NCBI GenBank assembly: GCA_031178045.1
Contig: JAPSJT010000005.1
Coordinates: forward strand, 1-38,214
Origin: Agromyces sp.
GTDB taxonomy: Bacteria; Actinomycetota; Actinomycetes; Actinomycetales; Microbacteriaceae
Direction: 5' to 3'
DNA: 38,214 nt
This document shows, piece by piece, positions 9,392-18,432 of this stretch (position 1 is the first letter of the stretch; the number at the start of each line of letters is the position of its first letter). The notes beneath the pieces are model-generated. The model was not told the DNA's origin and did not search any database. It worked only from the letters and a program-made list of their open reading frames with translations. The translations under genes and the position numbers were made by a program.

Positions 9392-9954
9392 CCGATCCGG
9401 CACCGGCCTCCCTCGACGCTGCGGCGTCGGGGGAGGCCCCGCCCGAGCGGGCAGCGCGGCCGCCCATCGGCGAGCTCGCCTTCGCGGCCGTGTGCGTCGC
9501 GCTCGGCGTCTACGCGATCATCGGCGCCGGATTCATCCGGGTGCCGCCGGGCTCGGCGAGCGTGCTCGGACCCCGCGTCTTCCCGTATGCCGTCGGCGCG
9601 TTGCTCGTCGCGGCATCCGCTGCCGTCATCGTGCAGGTGCTGCGCGGCCGGCGCGGTGTTCCCGACGACGGCGAGGACGTCGATCCGGATGCCCCCACCG
9701 ACTGGCTGACGGTCGGCAAGCTCGTCGCATGCTTCCTCTCGCAGCTCGTGCTGATCGAGTTCGCCGGCTGGCCGATCGCCGTCACGGTGCTCTTCGCCGG
9801 CGCCGCGTGGTCGCTCGGCGCGAAGCGATGGTGGATGGCCCTGCTCGTGGGCCTCGGCCTCGGACTCGTGACGCAACTCGTCTTCGGCGCCTGGCTCGGG
9901 CTCTCGTTGCCCGCCGGCGCACTTCTCGACTGGATCCCGATCTTCCATGGATAG
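9388..9954 (+). CDS. tctB: Tripartite tricarboxylate transporter small membrane subunit TctB
   Basis: Small membrane subunit of the TTT transporter, 188 residues. A hydrophilic N-terminus is followed by four hydrophobic segments (about 28-48, 62-85, 108-138 in two parts, 150-175), the expected TctB topology. [27 protein letters not shown] matches the family's first-loop pattern, where Gly-Pro-Arg-x-(F/Y)-Pro is well conserved. It overlaps tctC by four bases and tctA by eight, so the three genes form one tightly coupled operon. Confidence 0.9.
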   Translation: MTDPAPASLDAAASGEAPPERAARPPIGELAFAAVCVALGVYAIIGAGFIRVPPGSASVLGPRVFPYAVGALLVAASAAVIVQVLRGRRGVPDDGEDVDPDAPTDWLTVGKLVACFLSQLVLIEFAGWPIAVTVLFAGAAWSLGAKRWWMALLVGLGLGLVTQLVFGAWLGLSLPAGALLDWIPIFHG

Positions 9955-11515
9955 TCTCACCGCACTGCTCGAGGGCTTCGCGACCGCGTTGCAGCCCCAG
10001 TACCTGCTCTACGCGCTCTTCGGCGTCTTCATCGGCACCGCGGTCGGCGTGCTGCCCGGCATCGGCCCGGCCATGACGGTCGCGCTCCTCCTGCCGCTCA
10101 CCTACTCCCTCGACCCGACCGGCGCCCTGATCGTCTTCGCCGGCATCTACTACGGCGGGATGTACGGGGGTTCGACGACCTCCATCCTCCTCAACACGCC
10201 GGGGGAGTCCGCCTCCATCGTCACCGCCCTCGAGGGCAACCGGATGGCGAAGGCCGGAAGGGGCGCCGCCGCGCTCGCCACCGCCGCGATCGGCTCGTTC
10301 GTCGCCGGCACCGCCGCGACGCTCGCGCTGACCTTCCTCGCCCCCGGCATCGCGAAGGTCGCCGTGCAACTGGGGCCGGCCGACTACTTCGCCCTCATCG
10401 TCGTCGCGTTCCTCACGGTCGGTGCGCTGCTCGGCTCGAGCGTGCCGCGTGGACTCGTCTCCCTCGGCCTCGGACTGCTGCTCGGACTCGTGGGCACCGA
10501 GGTGCTCTCGGGCCAGCAGCGATACACGTTCGGCATCCCGAGCCTCGCCGACGGCATCGACGTCGTCATCATCGCGGTGGGGCTCTTCGCCCTCGGCGAG
10601 ACGCTCTACGTCGCATCGCGGCTGCGGCACGGGCCCGTCCGGGTGATCCCCGTGACCCGCGGCTGGCAGAGCTGGATGACTCGCGCGGACTGGTCCCGTT
10701 CGTGGCGTCCGTGGCTGCGCGGCACGGCCATCGGCTTCCCGATCGGCACGATCCCCGCCGGCGGGGCGGATGTCGCGACCTTCCTCTCGTACGCGACGGA
10801 GCGAAGGCTCGCCAAGGGAGCATCGAAGGCGGAGTTCGGTCGGGGAGCCATCGAGGGCGTCGCCGGTCCGGAGGCGGCGAACAACGCCGCGGCGGCCGGC
10901 GTGCTCGTGCCGCTCCTGACCCTCGGCCTGCCGACCACGGCGACCGCGGCGATCATCATCTCGGCGTTCCAGTCGTACGGCATCCGTCCCGGGCCGATGC
11001 TCTTCGAGAACCAGTCCGGCCTCGTCTGGGCCCTCATCGCGAGCCTCTACATCGGCAACGTCATGCTCCTGGTGCTGAACCTGCCGCTCGTCGGCATGTG
11101 GGTGAAGGTGCTGAGGATCCCGCGGCCCTACCTCTACGCGGGCATCCTGGCATTCGCGGGACTCGGAGCGTATGCGCTGCACTTCAACGTCTTCGACACC
11201 CTCACGCTGCTCGTGGTCGGCCTCGCCGGGTTCCTCATGCGCCGGTACGGCTATCCGGTCGCGCCGATGGTGGTCGGCGGCATCCTCGGACCGATGGCCG
11301 AAGAGCAACTGCGCAAGTCGATGGCGATCAGCCAGGGCGATCTCTCCTACCTCGTGCACAGCCCGTTCGCGATCGTCGCCTACGGCGCGCTCGCGGTCAT
11401 CGTCGCGACCGGACTCTGGTTGCAACGGCGCAAGGCGAGGATCGAGGCGGCGCCGAAACTCGTGGCCACCTCGGCGATCGCGGCGATCGGAGACGATCGG
11501 AACGCGAGGCGCTGA
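9947..11515 (+). CDS. tctA: Tripartite tricarboxylate transporter large permease TctA
   Basis: Large membrane subunit (522 residues, about 11-12 helices) that moves the substrate with cations. Family marks: [20 protein letters not shown] near the N-terminus, [20 protein letters not shown] (about 66-85) and the repeat-related second half [37 protein letters not shown], which carries the second copy of the transport motif. The start ATG 9947 lies within tctB. No clear terminator follows. The 180 bases after it belong to the clgR promoter region. Confidence 0.95.
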   Translation: MDSLTALLEGFATALQPQYLLYALFGVFIGTAVGVLPGIGPAMTVALLLPLTYSLDPTGALIVFAGIYYGGMYGGSTTSILLNTPGESASIVTALEGNRMAKAGRGAAALATAAIGSFVAGTAATLALTFLAPGIAKVAVQLGPADYFALIVVAFLTVGALLGSSVPRGLVSLGLGLLLGLVGTEVLSGQQRYTFGIPSLADGIDVVIIAVGLFALGETLYVASRLRHGPVRVIPVTRGWQSWMTRADWSRSWRPWLRGTAIGFPIGTIPAGGADVATFLSYATERRLAKGASKAEFGRGAIEGVAGPEAANNAAAAGVLVPLLTLGLPTTATAAIIISAFQSYGIRPGPMLFENQSGLVWALIASLYIGNVMLLVLNLPLVGMWVKVLRIPRPYLYAGILAFAGLGAYALHFNVFDTLTLLVVGLAGFLMRRYGYPVAPMVVGGILGPMAEEQLRKSMAISQGDLSYLVHSPFAIVAYGALAVIVATGLWLQRRKARIEAAPKLVATSAIAAIGDDRNARR

Positions 11516-11543
11516 TCGTCTTCGAATCGAGGCGGTCGGGCGC

Positions 11544-11569
11544 GGAATACGAAACGTGAACACCCTGTT
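11544..11569 (+). promoter_or_regulatory. SigH/SigR-type promoter upstream of clgR (GGAAT-N18-GTT)
   Basis: GGAAT at 11544-11548 and GTT at 11567-11569 are separated by exactly 18 bases, the consensus of the ECF redox/heat sigma factors SigR of Streptomyces and SigH of Corynebacterium and Mycobacterium. In those genera clgR or its protease targets are under such sigma factors. A wide inverted repeat GTGAAC (11556-11561)/GTTCAC (11581-11586) spans the start region. Confidence 0.5.
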
Positions 11570-11634
11570 ACATGTGCCGAGTTCACAAGAAAGCCCCAGC
11601 GTGCAAGGCTAGATTGGAAGGCGAGAGGATCAGG

Positions 11635-11640
11635 TAGACT
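11635..11640 (+). promoter_or_regulatory. Candidate housekeeping -10 box TAGACT for clgR
   Basis: TAGACT lies 55 bases before the clgR ATG. The sequence 15-17 bases upstream (GATTGGAA, 11612-11619) is only a weak -35. It would give a second transcript with a short leader ending in AAGGAGG. Confidence 0.35.
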
Positions 11641-11695
11641 GACCCTCCCGTTTCCGACTCCGGCAGAGTCGCAGGCAGAGAGAAGGAGGTTCCCG

Positions 11696-12004
11696 ATGGT
11701 TCTGGTTCGACAGGAGATCGGCGATGTGTTGAGGAACTTCCGTCTGCAGAAGGGGCGCACCCTTCGACAGGTGGCGTCCAAGGCAAGCGTCGCGCTCGGC
11801 TACCTGAGCGAGGTGGAGCGGGGCCAGAAAGAGGCCTCCTCCGAGATCCTCGCCTCCGTCGCCGAGGCGCTCGACACGCCCATCTCGGTGATCATGCACG
11901 AGGTCGGCGACCGCATCGCGGTGCTCGAGGGCATGTCGGTGGTTCCCGACAGCCTGCCCGACGAGCTCGTTGCGGAGTTCGACGCGGACATGATGGTCCG
12001 CTGA
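11696..12004 (+). CDS. clgR: ClgR/PopR-family helix-turn-helix activator
   Basis: XRE-type regulator of 102 residues that in Actinobacteria activates clp protease and related stress genes. Helix-turn-helix at about 22-44 (TLRQVASKASVALGYLSEVE), then RGQKEASSEILASVAEAL, which is highly characteristic of ClgR. The C-terminus ends in FDADMMVR; family members often end in a short degron read by ClpP, and whether this tail serves so is unknown. Start: ATG 11696 with AAGGAGG 6 bases upstream. Position between cinA and recA matches other actinobacteria, except that the TCS/Tct block intervenes here. Confidence 0.92.
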   Translation: MVLVRQEIGDVLRNFRLQKGRTLRQVASKASVALGYLSEVERGQKEASSEILASVAEALDTPISVIMHEVGDRIAVLEGMSVVPDSLPDELVAEFDADMMVR

Positions 12005-12021
12005 CCCACGACATCCCAAGA

Positions 12022-12049
12022 GATCGGCCGGTCCTCGGACCGGCCGATC
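12022..12049 (+). terminator. Perfect 13-base-pair hairpin after clgR
   Basis: GATCGGCCGGTCC (12022-12034) and GGACCGGCCGATC (12037-12049) pair perfectly around a two-base centre, 18 bases after the clgR stop. No T-run follows, which is common for actinobacterial terminators. It separates clgR from DUF3046. Confidence 0.65.
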
Positions 12050-12068
12050 GCGTATTCGGAGACGATCG

Positions 12069-12305
12069 ATGAGGCTGAGTGAGTTCCAGATCGCCGTCGA
12101 TGAGGAGTTCGGCAGCGGGTACGGCAGCGTCATCGTGAAGGACCTGGTGCTGCCGACCCTCGCCGGACGCACCGCGAACGAGGCGCTCGCCGACGGGGTG
12201 GCGCCGCGCGAGGTATGGCTCGCGCTCTGCGATGCCACCGATGTTCCCGAGTCGCGCCGCCACGGCGTGGGCCGGCGGGAGCCGGGTCGTCGACGCTCCG
12301 GTTGA
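12069..12305 (+). CDS. DUF3046 small protein
   Basis: A 78-residue protein starting MRLSEFQIAVDEEFG, with VLPTLAGRTANEALADGVAPREVWLALCDATDVPE. This is the DUF3046 pattern found almost only in Actinobacteria, usually right before recA; its function is unknown. Typical members stop near residue 65, and the basic, Gly/Arg-rich last dozen residues here are not part of the conserved core. Start: ATG 12069 with GGAG 7 bases upstream. Confidence 0.85.
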   Translation: MRLSEFQIAVDEEFGSGYGSVIVKDLVLPTLAGRTANEALADGVAPREVWLALCDATDVPESRRHGVGRREPGRRRSG

Positions 12306-12340
12306 CGCCCGAAGACGTGTTCGACACGCGGGCGCCGCTT

Positions 12341-12370
12341 CGAACATGCGTTCGGTTCTTCGGTTAGAGT
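12341..12370 (+). promoter_or_regulatory. recA SOS promoter: LexA box and -10
   Basis: CGAAC-ATGC-GTTCG at 12341-12354 is a perfect match to the Gram-positive/actinobacterial LexA box (CGAAC-N4-GTTCG). A -10 TAGAGT lies at 12365-12370, so any -35 would fall inside the box and LexA would block it. Bases 12371-12563 form a leader of about 190 bases in which I see no further gene. Confidence 0.88.
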
Positions 12371-12563
12371 CGTCCTCGACAGCAGGAGCGAAGACGCAGC
12401 CCTCCACATCCCACCTCCCCGAGCGACGGATGTCGGTGGCCGGCCATACGGTCGATGCGTCGGAACACACCGCAACCGCCTTGTCGCGAGACGCCGAGGG
12501 TCACGGCCCACACGTGGAACGACAGCCTAGAGGCAGCCGAACCGAGCATCGAAGGAGTCCACC

Positions 12564-13628
12564 ATGGCATCACCAGCAGACCGCGAGAAGGCACTCGAGA
12601 ACGCCCTCGCCCAGATCGATCGCCAGTTCGGCAAGGGCTCGGTGATGCGGCTCGGCAGCGAAGATCGCGCTCCGGTCGAGGTCATCCCCACCGGCTCCAT
12701 CGCGCTCGACGTGGCGCTCGGCGTCGGCGGCCTCCCGCGCGGTCGCATCATCGAGATCTACGGTCCCGAGTCCTCGGGCAAGACCACGCTGACCCTGCAC
12801 GCGATCGCCAACGCCCAGCGCGCCGGCGGTATCGCAGCGTTCGTCGACGCCGAGCACGCGCTCGACCCCGACTATGCGAAGAAGCTCGGCGTCGACATCG
12901 ACTCGCTCCTCGTCTCACAGCCCGACACCGGCGAGCAGGCCCTCGAGATCGCCGACATGCTCGTGCGCTCCGGATCGATCGACCTCATCGTCATCGACTC
13001 CGTGGCCGCGCTCGTTCCCCGCGCCGAGATCGAGGGCGAGATGGGTGATTCGCACGTCGGCCTCCAGGCGCGCCTCATGTCGCAGGCGCTCCGCAAGCTC
13101 ACCGGTGGGCTGAACCAGACGAACACGACGATGATCTTCATCAACCAGCTTCGCGAGAAGATCGGCGTATTCTTCGGCAGCCCCGAGACGACCGCCGGCG
13201 GAAAGGCGCTGAAGTTCTACGCGTCGGTTCGACTCGACATCCGGCGCATCGAAACCCTGAAAGACGGCACCGAGGCGGTCGGAAACCGTACCCGCGTCAA
13301 GGTCGTCAAGAACAAGATGGCACCGCCCTTCAAGCAGGCGGAGTTCGACATCCTGTACGGCGTCGGCATCTCGCGCGAGGGCAGCCTCATCGATTACGGC
13401 GTCGACCAGGGCATCGTCAAGAAGTCGGGCGCGTGGTACACCTACGACGGCGACCAGCTCGGACAGGGCAAAGAGAACGCGCGCAATTTCCTGTTGCAGA
13501 ACCCCGACATCGCCGCCGACATCGAGAAGAAGATCCTCGTGAAGCTCGGCATCGGCCAGGCGGGCGCCGCGTCGGCGCCCTCGAACGTCGAGTCGATCGA
13601 AGGCAAGCTCGGGCGCAAGGGCGCCTGA
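12564..13628 (+). CDS. recA: Recombinase RecA
   Basis: RecA forms filaments on single-stranded DNA, drives strand exchange and triggers LexA self-cleavage. The 354-residue protein is complete: N-terminal helix, Walker A GPESSGKT (67-74), Walker [12 protein letters not shown]1 loop [21 protein letters not shown]2 region [33 protein letters not shown], then the C-terminal domain. No intein is present, unlike in M. tuberculosis. Start: ATG 12564 with GAAGGAG upstream. The promoter carries a perfect LexA box. recX follows after 31 bases. Confidence 0.98.
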   Translation: MASPADREKALENALAQIDRQFGKGSVMRLGSEDRAPVEVIPTGSIALDVALGVGGLPRGRIIEIYGPESSGKTTLTLHAIANAQRAGGIAAFVDAEHALDPDYAKKLGVDIDSLLVSQPDTGEQALEIADMLVRSGSIDLIVIDSVAALVPRAEIEGEMGDSHVGLQARLMSQALRKLTGGLNQTNTTMIFINQLREKIGVFFGSPETTAGGKALKFYASVRLDIRRIETLKDGTEAVGNRTRVKVVKNKMAPPFKQAEFDILYGVGISREGSLIDYGVDQGIVKKSGAWYTYDGDQLGQGKENARNFLLQNPDIAADIEKKILVKLGIGQAGAASAPSNVESIEGKLGRKGA

Positions 13629-13659
13629 TCGTTCGAGCGAGACCGGGGAGAGACACGAC

Positions 13660-14337
13660 ATGAGCGACGCATCCGAACGGCTCGCCCCGGTCTCGTACCT
13701 TCCATGGGCGGCACCCGACGAGGCCCAGCACGATCGCGAGCGTGGTGGGTCCCGTCGTCCTCGCGCCGACCAGCGGAGTCGCGGCGACCGGCTCAAGCCG
13801 AGACTCGCCGCGGTCGAGCACGGCGCCGACCCCGACGGAAGCGCCGCCGAGCCGATCGAAACCGGGCCTGAGCGTGATGACCGCATCGACCGGCTCGTCG
13901 TCTCCCGCTTGCGGCGATCGGCACTCTCGGTCGCCGAGGTCCGCGCGGTGCTCGCCGAGCACGGCCTCGACGACGGCGAGATCGAGGAGTGGATCGAGCG
14001 GTACGAGCGACTCGGCTACCTCGATGATGCCCGGCTCGCGGAGCAACTCGTGCACGTCAATGGATCCCGGCGCGGCCGGGGCAGCGGCGCGATTCTGCAA
14101 GAGCTCACGCGCCGCGGCGTCGACGCCGAAGCGGCGCGCGCTGCCGTCAGTCACCTCGACCCCGCGGTCGAGCAGGCGAACGCCATCGCGATCGCCGAAC
14201 GGCGTGCCCGGCAGCTCACGGGGCTCGATCGGCAGACGGCTGAGCGACGGTTGTCGGCGTTCCTGCAGCGGCGTGGGTATTCGGGCGAGGTCGTGCGTGA
14301 GGCGGTGACGGCGGCACTGACCGCCGACGGCTCGTAA
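13660..14337 (+). CDS. recX: Regulatory protein RecX
   Basis: RecX binds RecA filaments and limits their growth. The 225-residue protein has a long charged N-terminus (about 1-70) not found in the core family, then the three-helix repeats: LVVSRLRRSALSVAEVRAVLAEHGLDDGEIEEWIERYERLGYLDDARLAEQLV, followed by a repeat starting GSGAILQELTRRGVDAEAA and a last one ending FLQRRGYSGEVVREAVTAAL. Start: ATG 13660 with GGGGAGAG upstream. Co-transcribed with recA is likely. Its TAA stop is part of the TAAACT box that appears to drive miaB. Confidence 0.92.
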   Translation: MSDASERLAPVSYLPWAAPDEAQHDRERGGSRRPRADQRSRGDRLKPRLAAVEHGADPDGSAAEPIETGPERDDRIDRLVVSRLRRSALSVAEVRAVLAEHGLDDGEIEEWIERYERLGYLDDARLAEQLVHVNGSRRGRGSGAILQELTRRGVDAEAARAAVSHLDPAVEQANAIAIAERRARQLTGLDRQTAERRLSAFLQRRGYSGEVVREAVTAALTADGS

Positions 14338-14340
14338 ACT
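14335..14340 (+). promoter_or_regulatory. -10 box TAAACT for miaB
   Basis: TAAACT lies 9 bases before ATG 14350 and includes the recX stop codon. It would give a transcript with no leader or one of a few bases. Confidence 0.4.
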
Positions 14341-14349
14341 GGTGCGATC

Positions 14350-15945
14350 ATGAGCACCCTTCACGAGGTCTCGAGCCCCGAGACCACTGAGCAGGCGCCG
14401 ACGCCGCGCACCTACGAGGTTCGCACGTTCGGCTGCCAGATGAACGTGCACGACTCCGAGCGGCTGAGCGGATCGCTCGAGGCGGCCGGCTATGTACCGG
14501 CCGACGGTGCCGAACCCGACATCGTGGTCATCAACACGTGTGCCGTCCGCGAGAACGCCGACAACAAGCTCTACGGCAACCTCGGGCACCTCGCCGGGGT
14601 CAAGCGCCGGCATGCGGGCATGCAGATCGCCGTCGGCGGCTGCCTCGCCCAGAAAGACAAGAACGTCATCCTCGAGAAGGCACCTTGGGTCGACGTCGTG
14701 TTCGGCACGCACAACATGGGTTCCCTGCCGAGCCTCCTCGAGCGCGCCAGGCACAACGACGAAGCGCAGCTCGAGATCCTCGACGCGCTGGAGGTGTTCC
14801 CGTCGACGCTGCCCACCAAACGCGACTCGAGCTACAGCGGCTGGGTGTCGATCTCGGTGGGCTGCAACAACACGTGCACCTTCTGCATCGTTCCGGCGCT
14901 GCGCGGCAAGGAGAAGGACCGCCGGCCCGGCGAGATCCTCGCCGAGATCCAGGCCCTCGTCGACGACGGTGCCGTCGAGGTCACCCTCCTCGGCCAGAAC
15001 GTGAACTCCTACGGAGTCGAGTTCGGCGACCGGCAGGCGTTCGGCAAGCTCCTCCGCGCCGCCGGCCGTATCGAGGGCCTCGAGCGCATCCGCTTCACGA
15101 GCCCGCATCCGGCTGCGTTCACCGACGACGTCATCGACGCCATGGCCGAGACGCCCGCCGTGATGCCGCAGCTGCACATGCCGCTGCAGTCGGGCTCGGA
15201 CCGCATCCTCAAGGCGATGCGGCGTTCCTACCGCTCCGAGAGGTTCCTCGGCATCCTCGACCGGGTCAGGGCCCGGATCCCGAATGCGGCGATCTCGACC
15301 GACATCATCGTGGGCTTCCCCGGAGAGACCGAAGAGGACTTCCAAGAGACGCTGCGCGTCGTCGAGGCGGCGCGCTTCGCGTCGGCATTCACCTTCCAGT
15401 ACTCCATCCGGCCGGGCACTCCGGCAGCCACGATGGACGACCAGGTGCCGAAAGCGGTGGTCCAGGAGCGGTACGAGCGACTCATCGCCCTGCAGGAGCG
15501 CATCTCGTGGGAGGAGAACCAGCGCCTCATCGGCCGTCGGGTGGAGGTGCTCGTCTCGACCGGCGAGGGCAAGAAGGACGCCGAGACCCACCGGCTGAGC
15601 GGTCGCGCTGAAGACAGCCGACTCGTGCACTTCGAGGTGCCCGCGGGATCGGAGCTTCCCCGGCCGGGTGACGTCGTCTCGGTGACCATCACCCAGGCAG
15701 CGCCGTTCCACCTCATCGCCGACTCGCTCGACGACGCGCCGCTCGCCATCCGCCGCACCCGCGCGGGCGACGCGTGGGATCGGGCCCAGGCCGACAGTTG
15801 CGCGGTCCCGGTCGAGCTCGGAGCATCCGCCGCCGGTCGCGTCTCGCTCGGCCTGCCGACACTGCGCACCCGAGGCGCGGAGCCGCTCGTCGCGCCGGGA
15901 GTCGGCACCATGCCGATCTACGATCCGAGCGACGCACAGCGTTGA
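14350..15945 (+). CDS. miaB: tRNA-2-methylthio-N6-dimethylallyladenosine synthase MiaB
   Basis: Radical-SAM methylthiotransferase that adds the 2-methylthio group to i6A37 in tRNAs reading U-starting codons. In the 531-residue protein the UPF0004 domain holds Cys29 (FGCQMN), Cys64 (NTCAVRENA) and Cys98 (GGCLAQ) for the auxiliary cluster. The radical-SAM cluster is C172-x3-C176-x2-C179 in [21 protein letters not shown] domain covers about residues 395-455. The last 70 residues form a variable tail beyond the family core. It acts after MiaA, whose gene begins one base after the miaB stop. Confidence 0.95.
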   Translation: MSTLHEVSSPETTEQAPTPRTYEVRTFGCQMNVHDSERLSGSLEAAGYVPADGAEPDIVVINTCAVRENADNKLYGNLGHLAGVKRRHAGMQIAVGGCLAQKDKNVILEKAPWVDVVFGTHNMGSLPSLLERARHNDEAQLEILDALEVFPSTLPTKRDSSYSGWVSISVGCNNTCTFCIVPALRGKEKDRRPGEILAEIQALVDDGAVEVTLLGQNVNSYGVEFGDRQAFGKLLRAAGRIEGLERIRFTSPHPAAFTDDVIDAMAETPAVMPQLHMPLQSGSDRILKAMRRSYRSERFLGILDRVRARIPNAAISTDIIVGFPGETEEDFQETLRVVEAARFASAFTFQYSIRPGTPAATMDDQVPKAVVQERYERLIALQERISWEENQRLIGRRVEVLVSTGEGKKDAETHRLSGRAEDSRLVHFEVPAGSELPRPGDVVSVTITQAAPFHLIADSLDDAPLAIRRTRAGDAWDRAQADSCAVPVELGASAAGRVSLGLPTLRTRGAEPLVAPGVGTMPIYDPSDAQR

Positions 15946-15946
15946 C

Positions 15947-16867
15947 GTGACGCTCATCGCGATCGTCGGGGCGACCGGTACCGGCAAGTCGGATTTCGCC
16001 CTCGACCTCGCCGAGGCCTTCACCCGGGTCGGGCGCGAGGCCGAGGTCGTGAACGCCGACGCCATGCAGTTGTACCGCGGCATGGACATCGGCACGGCGA
16101 AGCTCGACGTCGAAGCGCGCCGGGGCGTGCCGCACCACCTGCTCGACGTGCTCGACGTCACGGAGGAAGCGTCCGCGGCCGCCTACCAGGGCGCCGCGAG
16201 GGCGGCGATCGACGAGATCGAGGCGCGCGATGCCGTCGCACTCCTCGTCGGAGGGTCGGGGCTCTACGTGTCGTCGGTGATCCACGATTTCCGCTTCCCC
16301 GGCACGGATGCCGCGATCCGCGCGCGCCTCGAGGCTGAGCTGGCCGAGCTCGGGCCGGGTCTCCTCCACGCGCGATTGCGCTCGATCGACGCCGAGACGG
16401 CGGCGAGCGTCGACCCGCAGAACGGCCGGCGGATCGTCCGTGCGCTCGAGGTGATCGAGCTCACGGGCGAACCGAAGGCCGCTCGGCTCCCCGACGAGCC
16501 GGTCCCGTGGCGCGAGCATCGCATCGTGCACCTGCGAAGCGAGCGTGCGCGCCTCGTCGCCCGTCTCGACGCCCGGGTGGAGCACATGTGGCAGGCGGGC
16601 CTCCTCGACGAGGTCCGTGCCCTCGTCCCCCTCGGACTCGAGCACGGGGTGACGGCGCGCAAGGCGATCGGCTACGCCCAGGCGCTCGCCGAGTTGCACG
16701 GTCGCGCAACCCGCGCCGACGCGATCGCCGAGACGCAGCAGCTCACCCGCACCTATGCACGTCGCCAGGTCGGCTGGTTCGCCCGGTACCGCGAAGCGAC
16801 GACGATCGACGCCGATGACCTCGACTCGCGCAGCACCGAACTGGCCCGGCAGGCGGCTCTAGACTGA
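15947..16867 (+). CDS. miaA: tRNA dimethylallyltransferase MiaA
   Basis: Transfers a dimethylallyl group to A37 of tRNAs, making the substrate of MiaB. The 306-residue protein has the P-loop [15 protein letters not shown] (8-22), [18 protein letters not shown] (substrate recognition), [34 protein letters not shown] and [12 protein letters not shown], all in family order. Start: GTG 15947, one base after the miaB stop, so translation is coupled. Its stop codon overlaps the -10 box of dapF. Confidence 0.95.
   Translation: MTLIAIVGATGTGKSDFALDLAEAFTRVGREAEVVNADAMQLYRGMDIGTAKLDVEARRGVPHHLLDVLDVTEEASAAAYQGAARAAIDEIEARDAVALLVGGSGLYVSSVIHDFRFPGTDAAIRARLEAELAELGPGLLHARLRSIDAETAASVDPQNGRRIVRALEVIELTGEPKAARLPDEPVPWREHRIVHLRSERARLVARLDARVEHMWQAGLLDEVRALVPLGLEHGVTARKAIGYAQALAELHGRATRADAIAETQQLTRTYARRQVGWFARYREATTIDADDLDSRSTELARQAALD
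16860..16865 (+). promoter_or_regulatory. -10 box TAGACT for leaderless dapF
   Basis: TAGACT ends 6 bases before ATG 16872 and shares bases with the miaA stop. dapF has no ribosome site, in keeping with leaderless expression. Confidence 0.5.
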
Positions 16868-16871
16868 CGGG

Positions 16872-17753
16872 ATGCCGTTCGATCTGCGATTCACCAAGGG
16901 CCAGGGCACGGGCAACGATTTCGTGCTCTTCAGCGACCCCGAAGGTGACACCGAGCTGACGCCGACGCAGATCGCCGCCGTGTGCGACCGCCGGTTCGGC
17001 GTCGGCGCCGACGGCGTCATCCGCGCCGTGCGCTCGACGAGCCTCGACGACGGCGCCGCGGCACTCGCGGAGGACCCGCGGGCGGTGTGGTTCATGGACT
17101 ACTGGAATGCCGACGGCACCGTGTCGGAGATGTGCGGCAACGGCATCCGCGTGTTCACGAAGTACCTCCTCGACCAGGGGCTCGCCGAGCTCGCACCGGG
17201 TGAGTCGATCGCCATCGGCACGCGGGCGGGGGTGCGCACCGTCACGCGCAGCGCCGCCGGGTTCCAGGCCGACCTCGGACCATGGCGCCTCGCGGGCGGT
17301 GAACCGCTCGTGCGCGCGAAGAACCTGCCCGTCGCGCGGCCCGGCCTCGGCATCGATGTCGGCAATCCGCACGTGGTCGTCGCCCTCGCCGACGACGACG
17401 AACTCGATGGGCTCGACCTCGCATACCTGCCGATGCTCGATCCGGTTCCCGAGGCCGGAGCGAACGTGGAGTTCGTCGTGCCGGCCGAGCCGCTCGTCGA
17501 TGACGGCGTCGGCCGCATCCGAATGCGGGTGCACGAGCGCGGTTCCGGTGAGACGCTGTCGTGCGGCACGGGTGCGGTCGCCGCTGCGCTCGCGGTCCGG
17601 TACTGGGCGGGCGCAGGTGCGCCCGACGAGTGGCGCGTTCAAGTGCCGGGCGGAGTGCTCGGCGTGCGCATGTTCGAGGTCGACGGTGTCGAGCGCGTGG
17701 CGCTGTCTGGGCCCGCCGAACTCGTCTTCGACGGTGTCCTGAGCCTCGCCTGA
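16872..17753 (+). CDS. dapF: Diaminopimelate epimerase
   Basis: Cofactor-free epimerase converting LL- to meso-diaminopimelate for lysine and cell-wall synthesis. The 293-residue protein has both active-site cysteines, Cys88 ([11 protein letters not shown]) and Cys231 ([12 protein letters not shown]), plus the N-terminal GTGNDFV substrate motif and [10 protein letters not shown]. Some Microbacteriaceae use other diamino acids in the wall, but lysine synthesis would still need this step. The gene ends 28 bases before the convergent methyltransferase; that gap shows no clear terminator. Confidence 0.95.
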   Translation: MPFDLRFTKGQGTGNDFVLFSDPEGDTELTPTQIAAVCDRRFGVGADGVIRAVRSTSLDDGAAALAEDPRAVWFMDYWNADGTVSEMCGNGIRVFTKYLLDQGLAELAPGESIAIGTRAGVRTVTRSAAGFQADLGPWRLAGGEPLVRAKNLPVARPGLGIDVGNPHVVVALADDDELDGLDLAYLPMLDPVPEAGANVEFVVPAEPLVDDGVGRIRMRVHERGSGETLSCGTGAVAAALAVRYWAGAGAPDEWRVQVPGGVLGVRMFEVDGVERVALSGPAELVFDGVLSLA

Positions 17754-17781
17754 TCGGCGCAGGCCCCGGCGACGTCGAGTC

Positions 17782-18390
17782 TCAGCCGGCAGAGGGGGAT
17801 GCCGCGAGCACGCGGAATCCCTTGGAGTTCGCGGCCCGTTCGACGTCGAGCCCGAGGTCGTCGGCGAGCCACCGTTGCAGCGACTCGGCACCGAGGTGCT
17901 TCGCGACGACGAGCCATGCCGTGGCGTCGTCGTCGAGACGAGGCAGCCAGTGCGCGAGCATCGCGTGCAGTTCGGCCTTTCCGACTCGGATCGGCGGGTT
18001 CGACCAGATCGTGCGGAACGTGACCCCGTCGGGAACATCGCCGGGCAGTACCGCGTTGACATTGTGGAGGCCGAGTCGCGAGGCGTTCCGCCGCACGAGT
18101 TCGAGCGCCCGCTCGTTGACGTCGACCGCCCACACGGTCGCATCGGGCGATCGGAGTCCGAGGGTGAGGGCGATCGGTCCCCACCCGGCGCCGAGGTCGA
18201 GCACGTGGCCGGCGGCCGGGGGAGTGGGCACGGAATCGAGCAGGATGCGGGTGCCCTCGTCGAGGTGTTCGGGGCTGAACACCCCGGCGGCCGTCACGAC
18301 GTCGACCTCGCGATCGGCCAGCCGCACGCGGATCGTGCGGGCGGCGGCGGTGCTCCGAGGCGAAGAGGAGAAGTAGTGGTCGGAGCCCAT
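17782..18390 (-). CDS. Class I SAM-dependent methyltransferase, RsmC/RlmG type
   Basis: A 202-residue protein with the single methyltransferase domain of the RsmC/RlmG/YbxB group. Seen: SAM-binding LDLGAGWGPIALTLG (about 64-78), acidic VWAVDVNERALELVRRNA and the catalytic SNPPIRVGK motif typical of enzymes methylating exocyclic amino groups of guanine in rRNA. The N-terminal segment DHYFSSSPRS matches this group. The likely role is rRNA N2-guanine methylation, but the target site cannot be told. Start: ATG 18390, six bases after a TAGCTT box on the minus strand. It is divergent from hflX. Confidence 0.85.
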   Translation of the reverse strand: MGSDHYFSSSPRSTAAARTIRVRLADREVDVVTAAGVFSPEHLDEGTRILLDSVPTPPAAGHVLDLGAGWGPIALTLGLRSPDATVWAVDVNERALELVRRNASRLGLHNVNAVLPGDVPDGVTFRTIWSNPPIRVGKAELHAMLAHWLPRLDDDATAWLVVAKHLGAESLQRWLADDLGLDVERAANSKGFRVLAASPSAG

Positions 18391-18396
18391 GCAAGC

Positions 18397-18425
18397 AAGC
18401 TATCGCACGAGAACAGAAGTAGGGT
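18397..18425. promoter_or_regulatory. Back-to-back leaderless promoters of methyltransferase and hflX
   Basis: Only 42 bases separate the two start codons. The minus-strand -10 TAGCTT (plus 18397-18402) is 6 bases from its ATG, and the plus-strand -10 TAGGGT (18420-18425) is 7 bases from the hflX ATG. The two boxes are exactly 17 bases apart, so each sits where the other promoter's -35 would be. The two promoters should compete. Confidence 0.5.
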
Positions 18426-18432
18426 TGAGACG

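Noticed and set aside
13417-16161. A 914-codon antisense frame over recA-recX-miaB-miaA
   Set aside because: It crosses four well-supported genes and shows only composition-driven sequence without motifs.
17875-18432. N-terminal extension of HflX upstream of 18433
   Set aside because: The frame is open but overlaps the methyltransferase gene and has no HflX similarity. The leaderless box before ATG 18433 fixes the start.
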